DNA of 64,000 bases from Segatella copri (lineage in GTDB: Bacteria > Bacteroidota > Bacteroidia > Bacteroidales > Bacteroidaceae): positions 3,163,001-3,227,000 of the forward strand of contig NZ_CP042464.1 of the NCBI RefSeq assembly GCF_015074785.1, in the 5' to 3' direction. Within the stretch, counting starts at the first letter, position 1; every line of letters begins with the position of its first letter. Shown piece by piece: positions 51,647-60,719 of the stretch. The notes beneath the pieces are model-generated. The model made no database searches. It was not told the DNA's origin and worked only from the letters and a program-made list of their open reading frames with translations. The translations under genes were made by a program, and so were the position numbers.

Positions 51647-53647
51647 TTATTCTGTATAGCTTGGGTTCTGATAAGCTGCTTTTTCCTCAGCAGACATCTG
51701 GAGCGCATCAATCTGTCCCTGTGGAATAGGACGGAGATACTTCTCTGGAGTGATGAGCACACGTTCCCAAGTCTTAGGAGTATGATCGCCTGCAGTAAGA
51801 CCGCAGATGGTATAGGTTCCTGCAATCTGCTTCCATGTTTGGGTGCGGACGAGATCCCACCAACGGTAACCTTCACCGAAGAACTCGCGTGAACGCTCTG
51901 CCAGAATATACTCGATGGTGATATTCTGAGGTGTAGCATCCTTCATCTGCTGACTGTAGTCTGCCACCTTCTCGCGCTGACGGTTGTTGTCGTATGTCCA
52001 GACACCGGCACGACCACGAATCTCATTGATCAGATTGCGAGCGGTCCAGTTGCCAGTTGTTGTTGCACCCTTTACTGCAGCCTCGGCAGCGATGAAGTAG
52101 AGTTCAGAGAACTTCAATACAGGGTATGGACGTGGGCTGTCACCATTTGGCTTACCCAATGCGTTGCCATTGTCTGAACGGTAGATACCATTCTTCCAGT
52201 TGTTCAACCATGCATAGCGACTGATACCACTTGCTGCAATCACCCAGTCGGCACGACCAGGAAGCACACCTGCGCCTACATTGCTGTAGCCAGCTCCCTT
52301 TTTACCATCACCAGCTGCATTCTGTACACCTTCCTGTGGATAAACGATGCCTGCAGCTTCACTGTCGTCGATGAAGGTAAGGATAGAGTCCTGTGCATTT
52401 ACAGGCAGGTTGTTGGCATTATATGCTGTGCCTGAAATAGCACCAGACTTATCCCAGTTGCTGCGGAACTGATAAGCAAATGTTCCGTCGAAACGAGAGT
52501 CCATCTTCTTCTCAGCGAAGGTCTTGGTCATTACCTCGATAGGAGTAGCCATCTGCTTCCAAGGACGGTCCTTTCCCTGCACAGCTTCACGCTGTACAGA
52601 ACGGAATGCATCCCATGTTGTGGCATTCTTGGATGTCTCCAGGAAGGTATAGTCCCAACGGCACATCCAACGGGCGAAGTTACCAGGCGCATTACCACCT
52701 GCCCAGTCGAAGTTGGTACCACCATCATAGTAGTTGTTAGACTCGTTGTGGTCTGCATAGAGCAAAATCTCGTTGTTGCGGTCGTTTGTACCCACGTTAA
52801 CCATATAGAATGATTTCTGCAAACCAAATCCAGCAGGATTGTTGATGGCTTCTACTGCAATATTGTATGCCTGCTGGAAGTACCATGCTGCATCATGACC
52901 ATCTGGGTCTTGGCGGTCGCAGGTAGGGTAGGTTGGAATGTTGTTTGGATTCTGCAACCACCATCCGTATGTCAGATAAGCCTTAGCCAGTACCAGACGA
53001 GCTGCGGTCTTGGTGACACCACCTGTGACACGACCTGCGTCAGGAAGCTGTTCGATGGCAATCTTCAAGTCAGGAAATACCGCCTTGGTATAAACTTCTG
53101 GTACTGTGTTACGGGTAGAAGTACGGGTAGCATTGATGTTGAACTTCAACTCACCGGCACCTAAATCCAATGGAACACCACCGAAGGTCTGAACCAACTC
53201 GAAGTAGTCGAATGCACGGAAGAAGCGAGCTTCTGACAAAAGACTTTCAGTAATGCCTGCAGTAGAACCATTCTCAATTACACCACTTGCGGTATTGATA
53301 TCAGAGAAGGCTACGTTCCATAAAACATCTGCTCGACAGTTGCTTGGATTCAGAATCTGCTCTGTCATATCGATAGGGTAATCGTTTCCGTTACCACCAT
53401 GTCCGTAGGTATACTCATCGGTGCCTTCCTCTGTAGCTATGAGCCAATAACCATTGCCCCAATAATAGCGAAGGTTGGCATAGAGTGATGTGATACCTGC
53501 CTGTACACCTTTTTCTGTCTTAAAATATTCAGGGGTATATCCCTGACGGTCGGTTTCTTCGAGCACACTAGAGCAACCTGTAAATGCAAGGCCAGATGCA
53601 AGAAGTCCTGCTGCTAATATATAACTGCGAATTTTCATTGTTGTCAA
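51647..53647 (-). CDS. SusD-like lipoprotein of the xylan-type locus
   Basis: 666 residues. The signal MTTMKIRSYILAAGLLASGL continues to a lipobox FTGC. SusD features are ARFFRAFDYFELVQTFGGVPL near the N-terminus (shown across two segments), YPVLKFSELYFIAAEAAVKG, and the terminal ILAERSREFFGEGYRWWDLVR block. It begins 3 bases after the susC stop, so translation of the two is coupled. It probably binds xylan-derived oligosaccharides, inferred from the GH67 and GH35 neighbours. Confidence 0.93.
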   Translation of the reverse strand: MTTMKIRSYILAAGLLASGLAFTGCSSVLEETDRQGYTPEYFKTEKGVQAGITSLYANLRYYWGNGYWLIATEEGTDEYTYGHGGNGNDYPIDMTEQILNPSNCRADVLWNVAFSDINTASGVIENGSTAGITESLLSEARFFRAFDYFELVQTFGGVPLDLGAGELKFNINATRTSTRNTVPEVYTKAVFPDLKIAIEQLPDAGRVTGGVTKTAARLVLAKAYLTYGWWLQNPNNIPTYPTCDRQDPDGHDAAWYFQQAYNIAVEAINNPAGFGLQKSFYMVNVGTNDRNNEILLYADHNESNNYYDGGTNFDWAGGNAPGNFARWMCRWDYTFLETSKNATTWDAFRSVQREAVQGKDRPWKQMATPIEVMTKTFAEKKMDSRFDGTFAYQFRSNWDKSGAISGTAYNANNLPVNAQDSILTFIDDSEAAGIVYPQEGVQNAAGDGKKGAGYSNVGAGVLPGRADWVIAASGISRYAWLNNWKNGIYRSDNGNALGKPNGDSPRPYPVLKFSELYFIAAEAAVKGATTTGNWTARNLINEIRGRAGVWTYDNNRQREKVADYSQQMKDATPQNITIEYILAERSREFFGEGYRWWDLVRTQTWKQIAGTYTICGLTAGDHTPKTWERVLITPEKYLRPIPQGQIDALQMSAEEKAAYQNPSYTE

Positions 53648-53650
53648 TTT

Positions 53651-56600
53651 TTAGAAGGTTATGTTTAATCCGAGCAACCAGTTGCGGGTAGAAGGTGTGT
53701 TGAAACCTACTACGAGCAAGTTTGACTTGTAGAATGAGGTTACAGCCTGATTCTCGTTACCGTATGAGTTGGTCTCTGGGTCCATGCCTGATTCATCATG
53801 GTATGGAGAGAAGAGTACGAATGGATTCTGTACGGTTGCATAAACGCGAGCCTTGCTGATACCACATTTCTTGAGCCATGGCTGATTGAAGTTGTAACCC
53901 AATGTGATGGTACGAATCTTGAGATAAGAACCACTGAAGTAACCCAGTGAATTACCATACTTAGGGTTGTTACTGCTTTCGATACCACCTGGCTTTGGAT
54001 AATCATTTGTAGGATTGTCCTCTGTCCAATAGTTTACATCAATGTTGTTACGACGACCGGTCAGCATGTTCAGGTAACCCTGTGAACCGTAGATGGTGCT
54101 GATCAATGTACCACCATGACGGTATGAAGCTACTACTGAGAGATCCCAGTTCTTGTAAGCTACACGGGTATTGAAACCACCTTCCCAGTCTGGGTCTACC
54201 TTCATGATCTGACGGTCAGCCTCACCATATGGACGGGTTGGAGTGCCATCTGCATTATAGTCACCATTGTACTTAATCTTGATCATACCAGCGTTACCAC
54301 CAGGTTCTGCAACCTTGCGGATGTCTTCCTCGTCGGTCTGCCAGATACCAATCTTCTCATAGTCGTAGATGACGTTGATTGGTTTGCCAACGAACCACCA
54401 GTTACTTTCGTCACGTGTTGCTCCTGAAGCCAATTCTACCAATTCATTCTTATTGGTATAGAAATTTACACCGGCATCCCATGTCCATCCATTCTTATTG
54501 TCGATGATGGTTCCGTTCAGAGAAAGCTCGAAACCCTTGTTGCGGGTCTTACCTACATTTGCCATATAGCTGCTTACGCCGGATGTTGATGGCAAGTTAA
54601 CGCTCATCAGCAAGTCTTCTGTATTCTGAACATAGTACTCTGCAGTACCGCTCAAACGACCACCGAAGAGAGAGAAGTCGATACCATAGTTCCAAGTCTT
54701 GGAATATTCCCAGCCGAGTTCTGAGTTAGGAAGAGAAGAAACGTACATACCTACCGCATAACCATTAGGGTCGCTACCGAAGTTGTAGGCACGTGTGCTT
54801 AATGCACCGAGGGTTGAATATGGGTTTACTGACTGGTTAGATGTCTCACCATAACCCACACGGAGTTTTAAGCTTTCCAGCCAAGTAATATCCTTCATGA
54901 AGTTTTCACGAGAGATATTCCAACCGAGAGATACGGCAGGATAAGTATGCCACTGGTGTCCCTTTGCCAGACGGGAAGAACCATCTGAACGGAAGGCTAC
55001 GCTTGCCATATACTTGTTGTCGTAGTTGTACATCACACGACCCATTACAGACTCAAGACCACTCTTGTAATAAGCCTGGTTTGCAGGATCTACTGTGACT
55101 GTCTTGGCATAACCGATGTTATAGAACTGGAACTTGTCGTTAGGAATGTCGAGTCCATACATATAGGTCTGGCGATAGTTGGTCTGCTCAGCTGAGTAAA
55201 GTGCTACCGCATTGATAGTATGCTTGCCCCATGTCTTGTCGTATGTCAGCATATTCTCGATAGCCCAGTTGGTTGTGCGCTGGTAGCGGGAAGTGGCATG
55301 AGAGTCTGCATTATCCTTGTCTGAGAATACCCCCTGGCCTACGAAATTACCATATTCGCTGGAACGATAGTTCAAACCGAGGTTGATGCGATACTTCAAT
55401 CCATCTACATGAGGAATCTTTACTTCACCATAGAAGTTGTTGTAAGTACCGTATGCCTTTGTCTGGTCCTTGTGGCTGTCGCCAAGATTCTCGATGGTAT
55501 TCTTGGTATAAACCCACTGGTCATCACTAGACATGCGGATGCGTGTCTTTAAAGAACCATCTTCATTATATGGGTTAGCGATAGGAGTTGCACTCAATGT
55601 ATTGTAGAGACCTAGGTCGCTATTATTGGTGATACTGTAGTTGCTGTTGGTGCTGAAACCAATCTTCACATATTTACCGATTTCTTGATCGATGGCTGCG
55701 TGCATGGCATAACGGTTGAAGTTCTGTGTTGGGATAACAGCTTCATCACGATAGTATGAGAGTCCGAAGTTATAGCTTCCTTTAGAAGAACCGCCAGATA
55801 CTCCAATGTCATGGTTGGTTGTGATACCCGTCTTGAACAATTCGTCCTGCCAATCCATATCCACAGCACCATCTTCACCCCAATATTTTTCATCAGGACC
55901 GTTCTGGAACTTGTTGGCATACTGACGGAGTTTGGTGAACTGTTCTGCGTTCATCATCGGATAACGATGGAAGAGAGTCTTGGCACCGATGTAACCATTA
56001 TAAGTTACAGTAGGGCGCTGTTCCTGATAACCTTTATAAGTAGTGATGATGATGACACCGTTGGCACCACGAGAACCGTAGATTGCAGTAGCAGAGGCAT
56101 CCTTCAAGATGTCCATGCTCTTGATGTTGTTAGGGTCGATGTCGCTGATACTACCTGCGAATGGAATACCATCGAGTACGATCAATGGGTCATTGCTGGC
56201 AGTCAGGGAACGTGTACCACGGATACGAATCTGCATGGATGCGCCAGGCTTAGATGAAGTCTGAGCCATCTGTACACCTGCGATACGTCCCTGGAGGGCG
56301 TTGGTGATGTCTGCACCAGGAACCTCACGTACCAATGAACCAGTAACGTTAGCTACTGATCCTGTTACAGCTTCCTTACGTTGGGTACCATAACCGATAA
56401 CGACAACATCGTTGAGGCTATGACCTTCTTCCTCCATTGAAACCTTAATGTTTGTCTGATTGCCTACTACAATTTCCTTGGTGTTGTAACCAACATAAGA
56501 AATCACGAGCGTAGCACCAGGCTTTACATTAATAGAGAAATTACCATCCAGGTCGGTTACTACACCGTTACCTGTTCCTTTCTCTTTGATTGTTGCACCA

Positions 56601-56773
56601 ATCAGCGGACCCATAGAGTCGCTGATATTACCTGTAACCTTTTTTGTTTGTTGTACTGAAGTTGCTATTAGAGAATTTGCTTCTCCATTGCTAGCTTGTA
56701 CCTCTGGAGCATACATTCCAAGTGCGGAACACATACCCATTAAGATTGTTGTTTGTTTAAAATATAACTTCAT
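53651..56773 (-). CDS. SusC-like TonB-dependent transporter of the xylan-type locus
   Basis: 1040 residues, intact. A signal peptide with a rather long N-terminus leads to KVTGNISDSMGPLIGATIKE (carboxypeptidase-like domain), the TonB-box area SLNDVVVIGYGTQRKEAVTG, the plug with RGTRSLTASNDPLIVLDGIP, AIYGSRGANGVIIITTYKG, and a barrel ending in WLLGLNITF. It imports oligosaccharides with the coupled SusD. A -7 element TATCTTTG is at 56840-56847. Confidence 0.95.
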   Translation of the reverse strand: MKLYFKQTTILMGMCSALGMYAPEVQASNGEANSLIATSVQQTKKVTGNISDSMGPLIGATIKEKGTGNGVVTDLDGNFSINVKPGATLVISYVGYNTKEIVVGNQTNIKVSMEEEGHSLNDVVVIGYGTQRKEAVTGSVANVTGSLVREVPGADITNALQGRIAGVQMAQTSSKPGASMQIRIRGTRSLTASNDPLIVLDGIPFAGSISDIDPNNIKSMDILKDASATAIYGSRGANGVIIITTYKGYQEQRPTVTYNGYIGAKTLFHRYPMMNAEQFTKLRQYANKFQNGPDEKYWGEDGAVDMDWQDELFKTGITTNHDIGVSGGSSKGSYNFGLSYYRDEAVIPTQNFNRYAMHAAIDQEIGKYVKIGFSTNSNYSITNNSDLGLYNTLSATPIANPYNEDGSLKTRIRMSSDDQWVYTKNTIENLGDSHKDQTKAYGTYNNFYGEVKIPHVDGLKYRINLGLNYRSSEYGNFVGQGVFSDKDNADSHATSRYQRTTNWAIENMLTYDKTWGKHTINAVALYSAEQTNYRQTYMYGLDIPNDKFQFYNIGYAKTVTVDPANQAYYKSGLESVMGRVMYNYDNKYMASVAFRSDGSSRLAKGHQWHTYPAVSLGWNISRENFMKDITWLESLKLRVGYGETSNQSVNPYSTLGALSTRAYNFGSDPNGYAVGMYVSSLPNSELGWEYSKTWNYGIDFSLFGGRLSGTAEYYVQNTEDLLMSVNLPSTSGVSSYMANVGKTRNKGFELSLNGTIIDNKNGWTWDAGVNFYTNKNELVELASGATRDESNWWFVGKPINVIYDYEKIGIWQTDEEDIRKVAEPGGNAGMIKIKYNGDYNADGTPTRPYGEADRQIMKVDPDWEGGFNTRVAYKNWDLSVVASYRHGGTLISTIYGSQGYLNMLTGRRNNIDVNYWTEDNPTNDYPKPGGIESSNNPKYGNSLGYFSGSYLKIRTITLGYNFNQPWLKKCGISKARVYATVQNPFVLFSPYHDESGMDPETNSYGNENQAVTSFYKSNLLVVGFNTPSTRNWLLGLNITF

Positions 56774-56937
56774 AGTTTAACAGCTTATAGGTATATAAAA
56801 TGTTTTTTACTTACTATTTTGTTAATTGGTTTATGGCTGCAAAGATATGTCGTTTTTCGTAAAGTGCAGTTAAAATTTGTATCTTGCGTGTTTTAAAATG
56901 TTTCATGTACAATAAAACAGACATGTTTAGGTAAAAA

Positions 56938-56967
56938 AAAGGGGATTTGCAGCCGCAAATCCCCTTT
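56938..56967 (-). terminator. Terminator between GH35 and susC
   Basis: AAAGGGGATTTGC pairs perfectly with GCAAATCCCCTTT over a 4-base loop, with T/A runs on both sides. It lies just beyond the GH35 stop, so the enzyme pair and the SusC/SusD pair are separate transcripts. Confidence 0.9.
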
Positions 56968-56990
56968 ATACTTTATTATATATAGACATT

Positions 56991-58637
56991 TTAGTATTCG
57001 TACAGCTTGATGTGGAGAATTTTATTATCGTCACATGAGATGCGGGCATGGCGTCCCTGGTGGTCCTGGTCGCCGTTGTCACGGCGGATAAACTGTAATT
57101 TGCCGTTTTCGTCTACTAGAACCTGGTCAACATATCCGATACCGATACGCTTGCCTTTGAAAGTAGCGGTTTGTTTCTTTGTTTCGGTTCCACCGTTGTC
57201 AGCAAATCCGTCCTCACCGAGTTTCTTTTCTTCAGCTTGCGCTTTTTCAGTCTTGCTTTGGAAGACTACGACAATTCCATTACCTGCTATGATGTATTCG
57301 TTCTTGGCGAGTTTCAGAATCAATCCGCCGCCTTCAGGCCATTTGCTTCCATCTGTAGCACGTGGATCCCATGGTAGCGTGAAGAAATGACGGCAAGTCA
57401 TGGTGATATCTCCATCTTCGATGATGCGTTCTTTGTCTTTCTGGTCGAAGAGTAATCCCCAGTTTTTTCCCTTTCCCTGATGCTGGAGCAGGATAGGAGA
57501 GAGTTGGTCGATAACCTTATATGAACGTCTGAGACTGTTCTTCACCTTGTAGTTAGCTTCATCGAGAGCAAACGGACTGAAGCTGATAGCATCTGTTTCA
57601 CCAAAGGTATAGTAAGCCTTTGCGCCGCTATTGATATCGCACTTCACTTCTGGAGTGAAGAAAGGATTGTCGGCACGCTTGTATTTCTCTACCCATCCCT
57701 TGTAACCGGTATCATAGATGTCTGGTGCAAAGATGTCGATACTTGGTGCACCGCATTTCCAGATATTAATCAGATGGGCAAGTGGTCCGGCAGAAGGATA
57801 TTCGCCTGGTTTTCTGCCACGGCTGTTCATTGCAGCATTTACATACATCGGAATATTGTAGATGGCTTTGCCTGCTGAGGCTAGCTGCTCTACATACTTG
57901 GCATAATAATATGCTTGGAATTTCTCGTCAGCATAACGGCCTGTTCCGAAAACTTCTGCCCATGTACCTTTCTTCTTGAGCTTGAGTGCCTTGAGCAATG
58001 GAGCAGGAACGGGTTGTCTGTAAGCTTTTTCAGCAAGAGGAGAGTGGTCGCGGGCAGATTCTAGCATGCCGATTTCGTTTTCTACCTGCATCATGATAAC
58101 GGTATTCTCCTGACTGTCAACTGCTTTAATGTGCTTCATCAGTTCGCAGAATGCTCGCTTGTCTGCTTGAAGCAGGTTATCGCTGAAGGCTGTGCATATC
58201 TCTAATGGCTTGCTGTTCTCTGTGAGTGAACGAGGGAAACGCTTGGTGTTTTCCTTTACCCATAGTGGAGCATAGCAGCTCATGGAGTTCTTCCAGGCAC
58301 CGAACCATAGGAAGACAATCTTCAAGTCATGCTTACGGGCTGTTGTAATGATGCTGTCTACAAGTGCAAAATCATATTTGCCCTCATTAGGTTCTACAAA
58401 TTCCCAATATGCAGGAACGAAGACGGAGTTGACTCCGCTATTCTTCATCTGTTTCAATGCTTTCCTGATGTCGGCAGGACTCGTTGCGGCTGAGTTGCTC
58501 AACTCACCAGCCAGGAGAAGCATCGGCTTGTCATTGACAACAAGCTGGGTTGCAGAGCCTTGCTTCTGCAGTTTCACTCCAGCTTGTATGTTGATGCAGC
58601 ATAATAATGCAAGAAAAGATAATACAATCTTATTCAT
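56991..58637 (-). CDS. GH35-like beta-galactosidase family glycoside hydrolase (DUF5597 type)
   Basis: 548 residues with a signal peptide (MNKIVLSFLALLCCINIQAG). A TIM-barrel of the GH35/GH42 type is indicated by GVNSVFVPAYWEFVEPNEGKY (two segments), the acid/base Glu in MMQVENEIGML (near 187) and a candidate nucleophile Glu in FFTPEVKCD (near 330). The C-terminal part resembles DUF5597. It overlaps the end of the GH67 gene by 8 bases, so the two are co-translated. It likely removes galactosyl side groups from xylan-type oligosaccharides; the linkage is not readable from sequence. Confidence 0.85.
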   Translation of the reverse strand: MNKIVLSFLALLCCINIQAGVKLQKQGSATQLVVNDKPMLLLAGELSNSAATSPADIRKALKQMKNSGVNSVFVPAYWEFVEPNEGKYDFALVDSIITTARKHDLKIVFLWFGAWKNSMSCYAPLWVKENTKRFPRSLTENSKPLEICTAFSDNLLQADKRAFCELMKHIKAVDSQENTVIMMQVENEIGMLESARDHSPLAEKAYRQPVPAPLLKALKLKKKGTWAEVFGTGRYADEKFQAYYYAKYVEQLASAGKAIYNIPMYVNAAMNSRGRKPGEYPSAGPLAHLINIWKCGAPSIDIFAPDIYDTGYKGWVEKYKRADNPFFTPEVKCDINSGAKAYYTFGETDAISFSPFALDEANYKVKNSLRRSYKVIDQLSPILLQHQGKGKNWGLLFDQKDKERIIEDGDITMTCRHFFTLPWDPRATDGSKWPEGGGLILKLAKNEYIIAGNGIVVVFQSKTEKAQAEEKKLGEDGFADNGGTETKKQTATFKGKRIGIGYVDQVLVDENGKLQFIRRDNGDQDHQGRHARISCDDNKILHIKLYEY

Positions 58638-60636
58638 AGATCTTCATTTTTGAAAAGGTTTGAAAATACTTGAGACAGGTATTGCGCCATTCCTTTGCAT
58701 TCTCCAACTGTACATTGAGCAGAGAGTCTGTATGTTGCCATTCCTGCTCATGCCCCTTCATATACTGCTTGGCTGAGGTATGCCAGAAATCGCGGTAAAC
58801 TTCTACCATCGCTACACCCATGTTGTACTTCATGCAGAGTTCCTGCCAGAGGGTGCTGCCTGATTTCATCTTGTAAGTCCAAGGCACATGGTGGAACCAG
58901 AGAAGATATTCTTCAGGACAGGTCTTGATGTTATCATACAGACTGCGATATGGTTCTGGGTACTGACCAACGGCATCTGTACCTTTGGATGAGCGGTCGA
59001 AACCTACACCCTGAGCATCTGCCTTGTGATAATAAACCGGACACCATTCCAAAGGATAACTTGCGATGAAACCATCTGGCTCCGGACCGTAGTGGTGGTC
59101 GAACTTGAAGATATGATGTAAGCCCAAAGGCATCATATAGTTGACACAAGCTTCACGTGAGGTCATCATCATCATCTCTACAGGTTTGGTGAACTTCTCG
59201 TCCTGGTTTTCGTAGGTCTGTACGAGCCATTCATGAGCAATCTCTTCAGCTGTAAGTGAAGGATTCCATGCCAATCTGCCGAAAGCATACCAGTTAGCCT
59301 GAGAGAACGGATGACCGCACCAGTTGGCATCATCACCGATATTGGCTACACCTGAGATTCCAACCAGTCTGTCTGGATTAACAAAGCCAAAGAATTCCTT
59401 CCACATAGGAGCGAGATAGGTGAGGTGCTTAGACTGACCAAGATATTCCTGGGTAATCTGAAGTTCTGCTATCTGAGGAGTCTGTTTGATGTTGTCGAAG
59501 ATTGGAGCGTATGGTTCACGTGGCTGGAAGTCGAGCGGACCATTCTTTGACTGTAGGATTACATTGTCACGGAACTTTCCATCCATACCTTTGAATTCGC
59601 TGACAGCTTGCTTTACACGGTCTTCTCCCTTATGGTTAGCACCATATACAAAGCTTCGCCACATGATGATGCCTCCGTATGGTTTGACGGCGTCGGCAAG
59701 CATGTTGGCTCCATCGGCATGTGTGCGGTGGTAATCGCCAGGACCAGGCTGTCCTTCAGAATTGGCTTTTACGAGGAAACCGCCAAAGTCTGGGATGGTA
59801 GCATATATCTCCTTTGCCTTCTTCTTCCACCACTGCTGAACCTTCTTATCCAGTGGGTCGGCAGTCTTGGTATAGCCCAATGCCATAGGCGAAGCGAAGT
59901 TGATGCTGAGGTATACCCGGATGCCATAAGGACGCAGAATGTTGGCGATGACTTTCACCTTATTAATATATTCAGCCGTCATCATCTTTGGCGATGCGTT
60001 TACATTGTTGAGTACGCTGCCGTTGATGCCCAAAGAGGCGTTGGCACGGGCGTAGGTGATAAGACGGTCGTGCAGACTCTTACTGATGCTGCCGCCCTTA
60101 CCGTTTTTGCCGAGTTTGATTTCTTCCCATTTGAAGATGCTCTTTCCGGCATAGCCACGTTCGATGCTGCCATCGAGATTATCCCAATGGTTGAGGATGC
60201 GGAGACCCACTTGTGGCTTCTCGGTCTCATCAATAGCTTTGCTGAAGTTCTGCTGATTACCGCTACCTGTGTTGTAGGCATCAGTGTTCTGAAGTCGAAT
60301 TAACTCGTAGGCACCATAGAGCAAACCGATAGGATTGCTGGCGGTGATAGTTGCTTCGTACTGAATGTTGTCGCCTTGCTGTGCAGGACGGGCGTAGATG
60401 TTATAGCCCTCGCCCAGGTTGAGACTCTTGTCTATCTTGAGCTCAACATTCTTGCCACGCCAGTTGTTTTCTAACTCCTGCTTGGCAATCTTGGCTGTTG
60501 CATCATCAGGCAACTGTGAGATGACTTGGCATGAGTTAGCATACTGCTTTCCGAGCCATAACTGTGAACCATCACTCTGTGCAGAAACATGGAGTGATGT
60601 AAGTACCGTAAATAATAAAATGAGGTATTTCTTCAT
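58630..60636 (-). CDS. aguA: GH67 alpha-glucuronidase
   Basis: Removes (4-O-methyl)glucuronic acid from the terminal xylose of xylo-oligosaccharides. 668 residues with a signal peptide (MKKYLILLFTVLTSLHVSAQ). Family landmarks are RILNHWDNLDGSIERGYAG, KANSEGQPGPGDYHRTHADG (acid, near 295), KNGPLDFQPREP (near 367) and ELQITQEYLGQ (near 396), the last two holding the paired carboxylates that activate water. The enzyme defines this locus as glucuronoxylan-directed. A -7 element TATCTTTG at 60680-60687 precedes it. Confidence 0.96.
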   Translation of the reverse strand: MKKYLILLFTVLTSLHVSAQSDGSQLWLGKQYANSCQVISQLPDDATAKIAKQELENNWRGKNVELKIDKSLNLGEGYNIYARPAQQGDNIQYEATITASNPIGLLYGAYELIRLQNTDAYNTGSGNQQNFSKAIDETEKPQVGLRILNHWDNLDGSIERGYAGKSIFKWEEIKLGKNGKGGSISKSLHDRLITYARANASLGINGSVLNNVNASPKMMTAEYINKVKVIANILRPYGIRVYLSINFASPMALGYTKTADPLDKKVQQWWKKKAKEIYATIPDFGGFLVKANSEGQPGPGDYHRTHADGANMLADAVKPYGGIIMWRSFVYGANHKGEDRVKQAVSEFKGMDGKFRDNVILQSKNGPLDFQPREPYAPIFDNIKQTPQIAELQITQEYLGQSKHLTYLAPMWKEFFGFVNPDRLVGISGVANIGDDANWCGHPFSQANWYAFGRLAWNPSLTAEEIAHEWLVQTYENQDEKFTKPVEMMMMTSREACVNYMMPLGLHHIFKFDHHYGPEPDGFIASYPLEWCPVYYHKADAQGVGFDRSSKGTDAVGQYPEPYRSLYDNIKTCPEEYLLWFHHVPWTYKMKSGSTLWQELCMKYNMGVAMVEVYRDFWHTSAKQYMKGHEQEWQHTDSLLNVQLENAKEWRNTCLKYFQTFSKMKIYE

Positions 60637-60719
60637 ATCTTTCCAGATCGTTAGTTTGTATTATTATTGTTTCTGCTGCAAAGATACGAAAAAATACCTT
60701 ATTCTCTTCTATTTGTTGT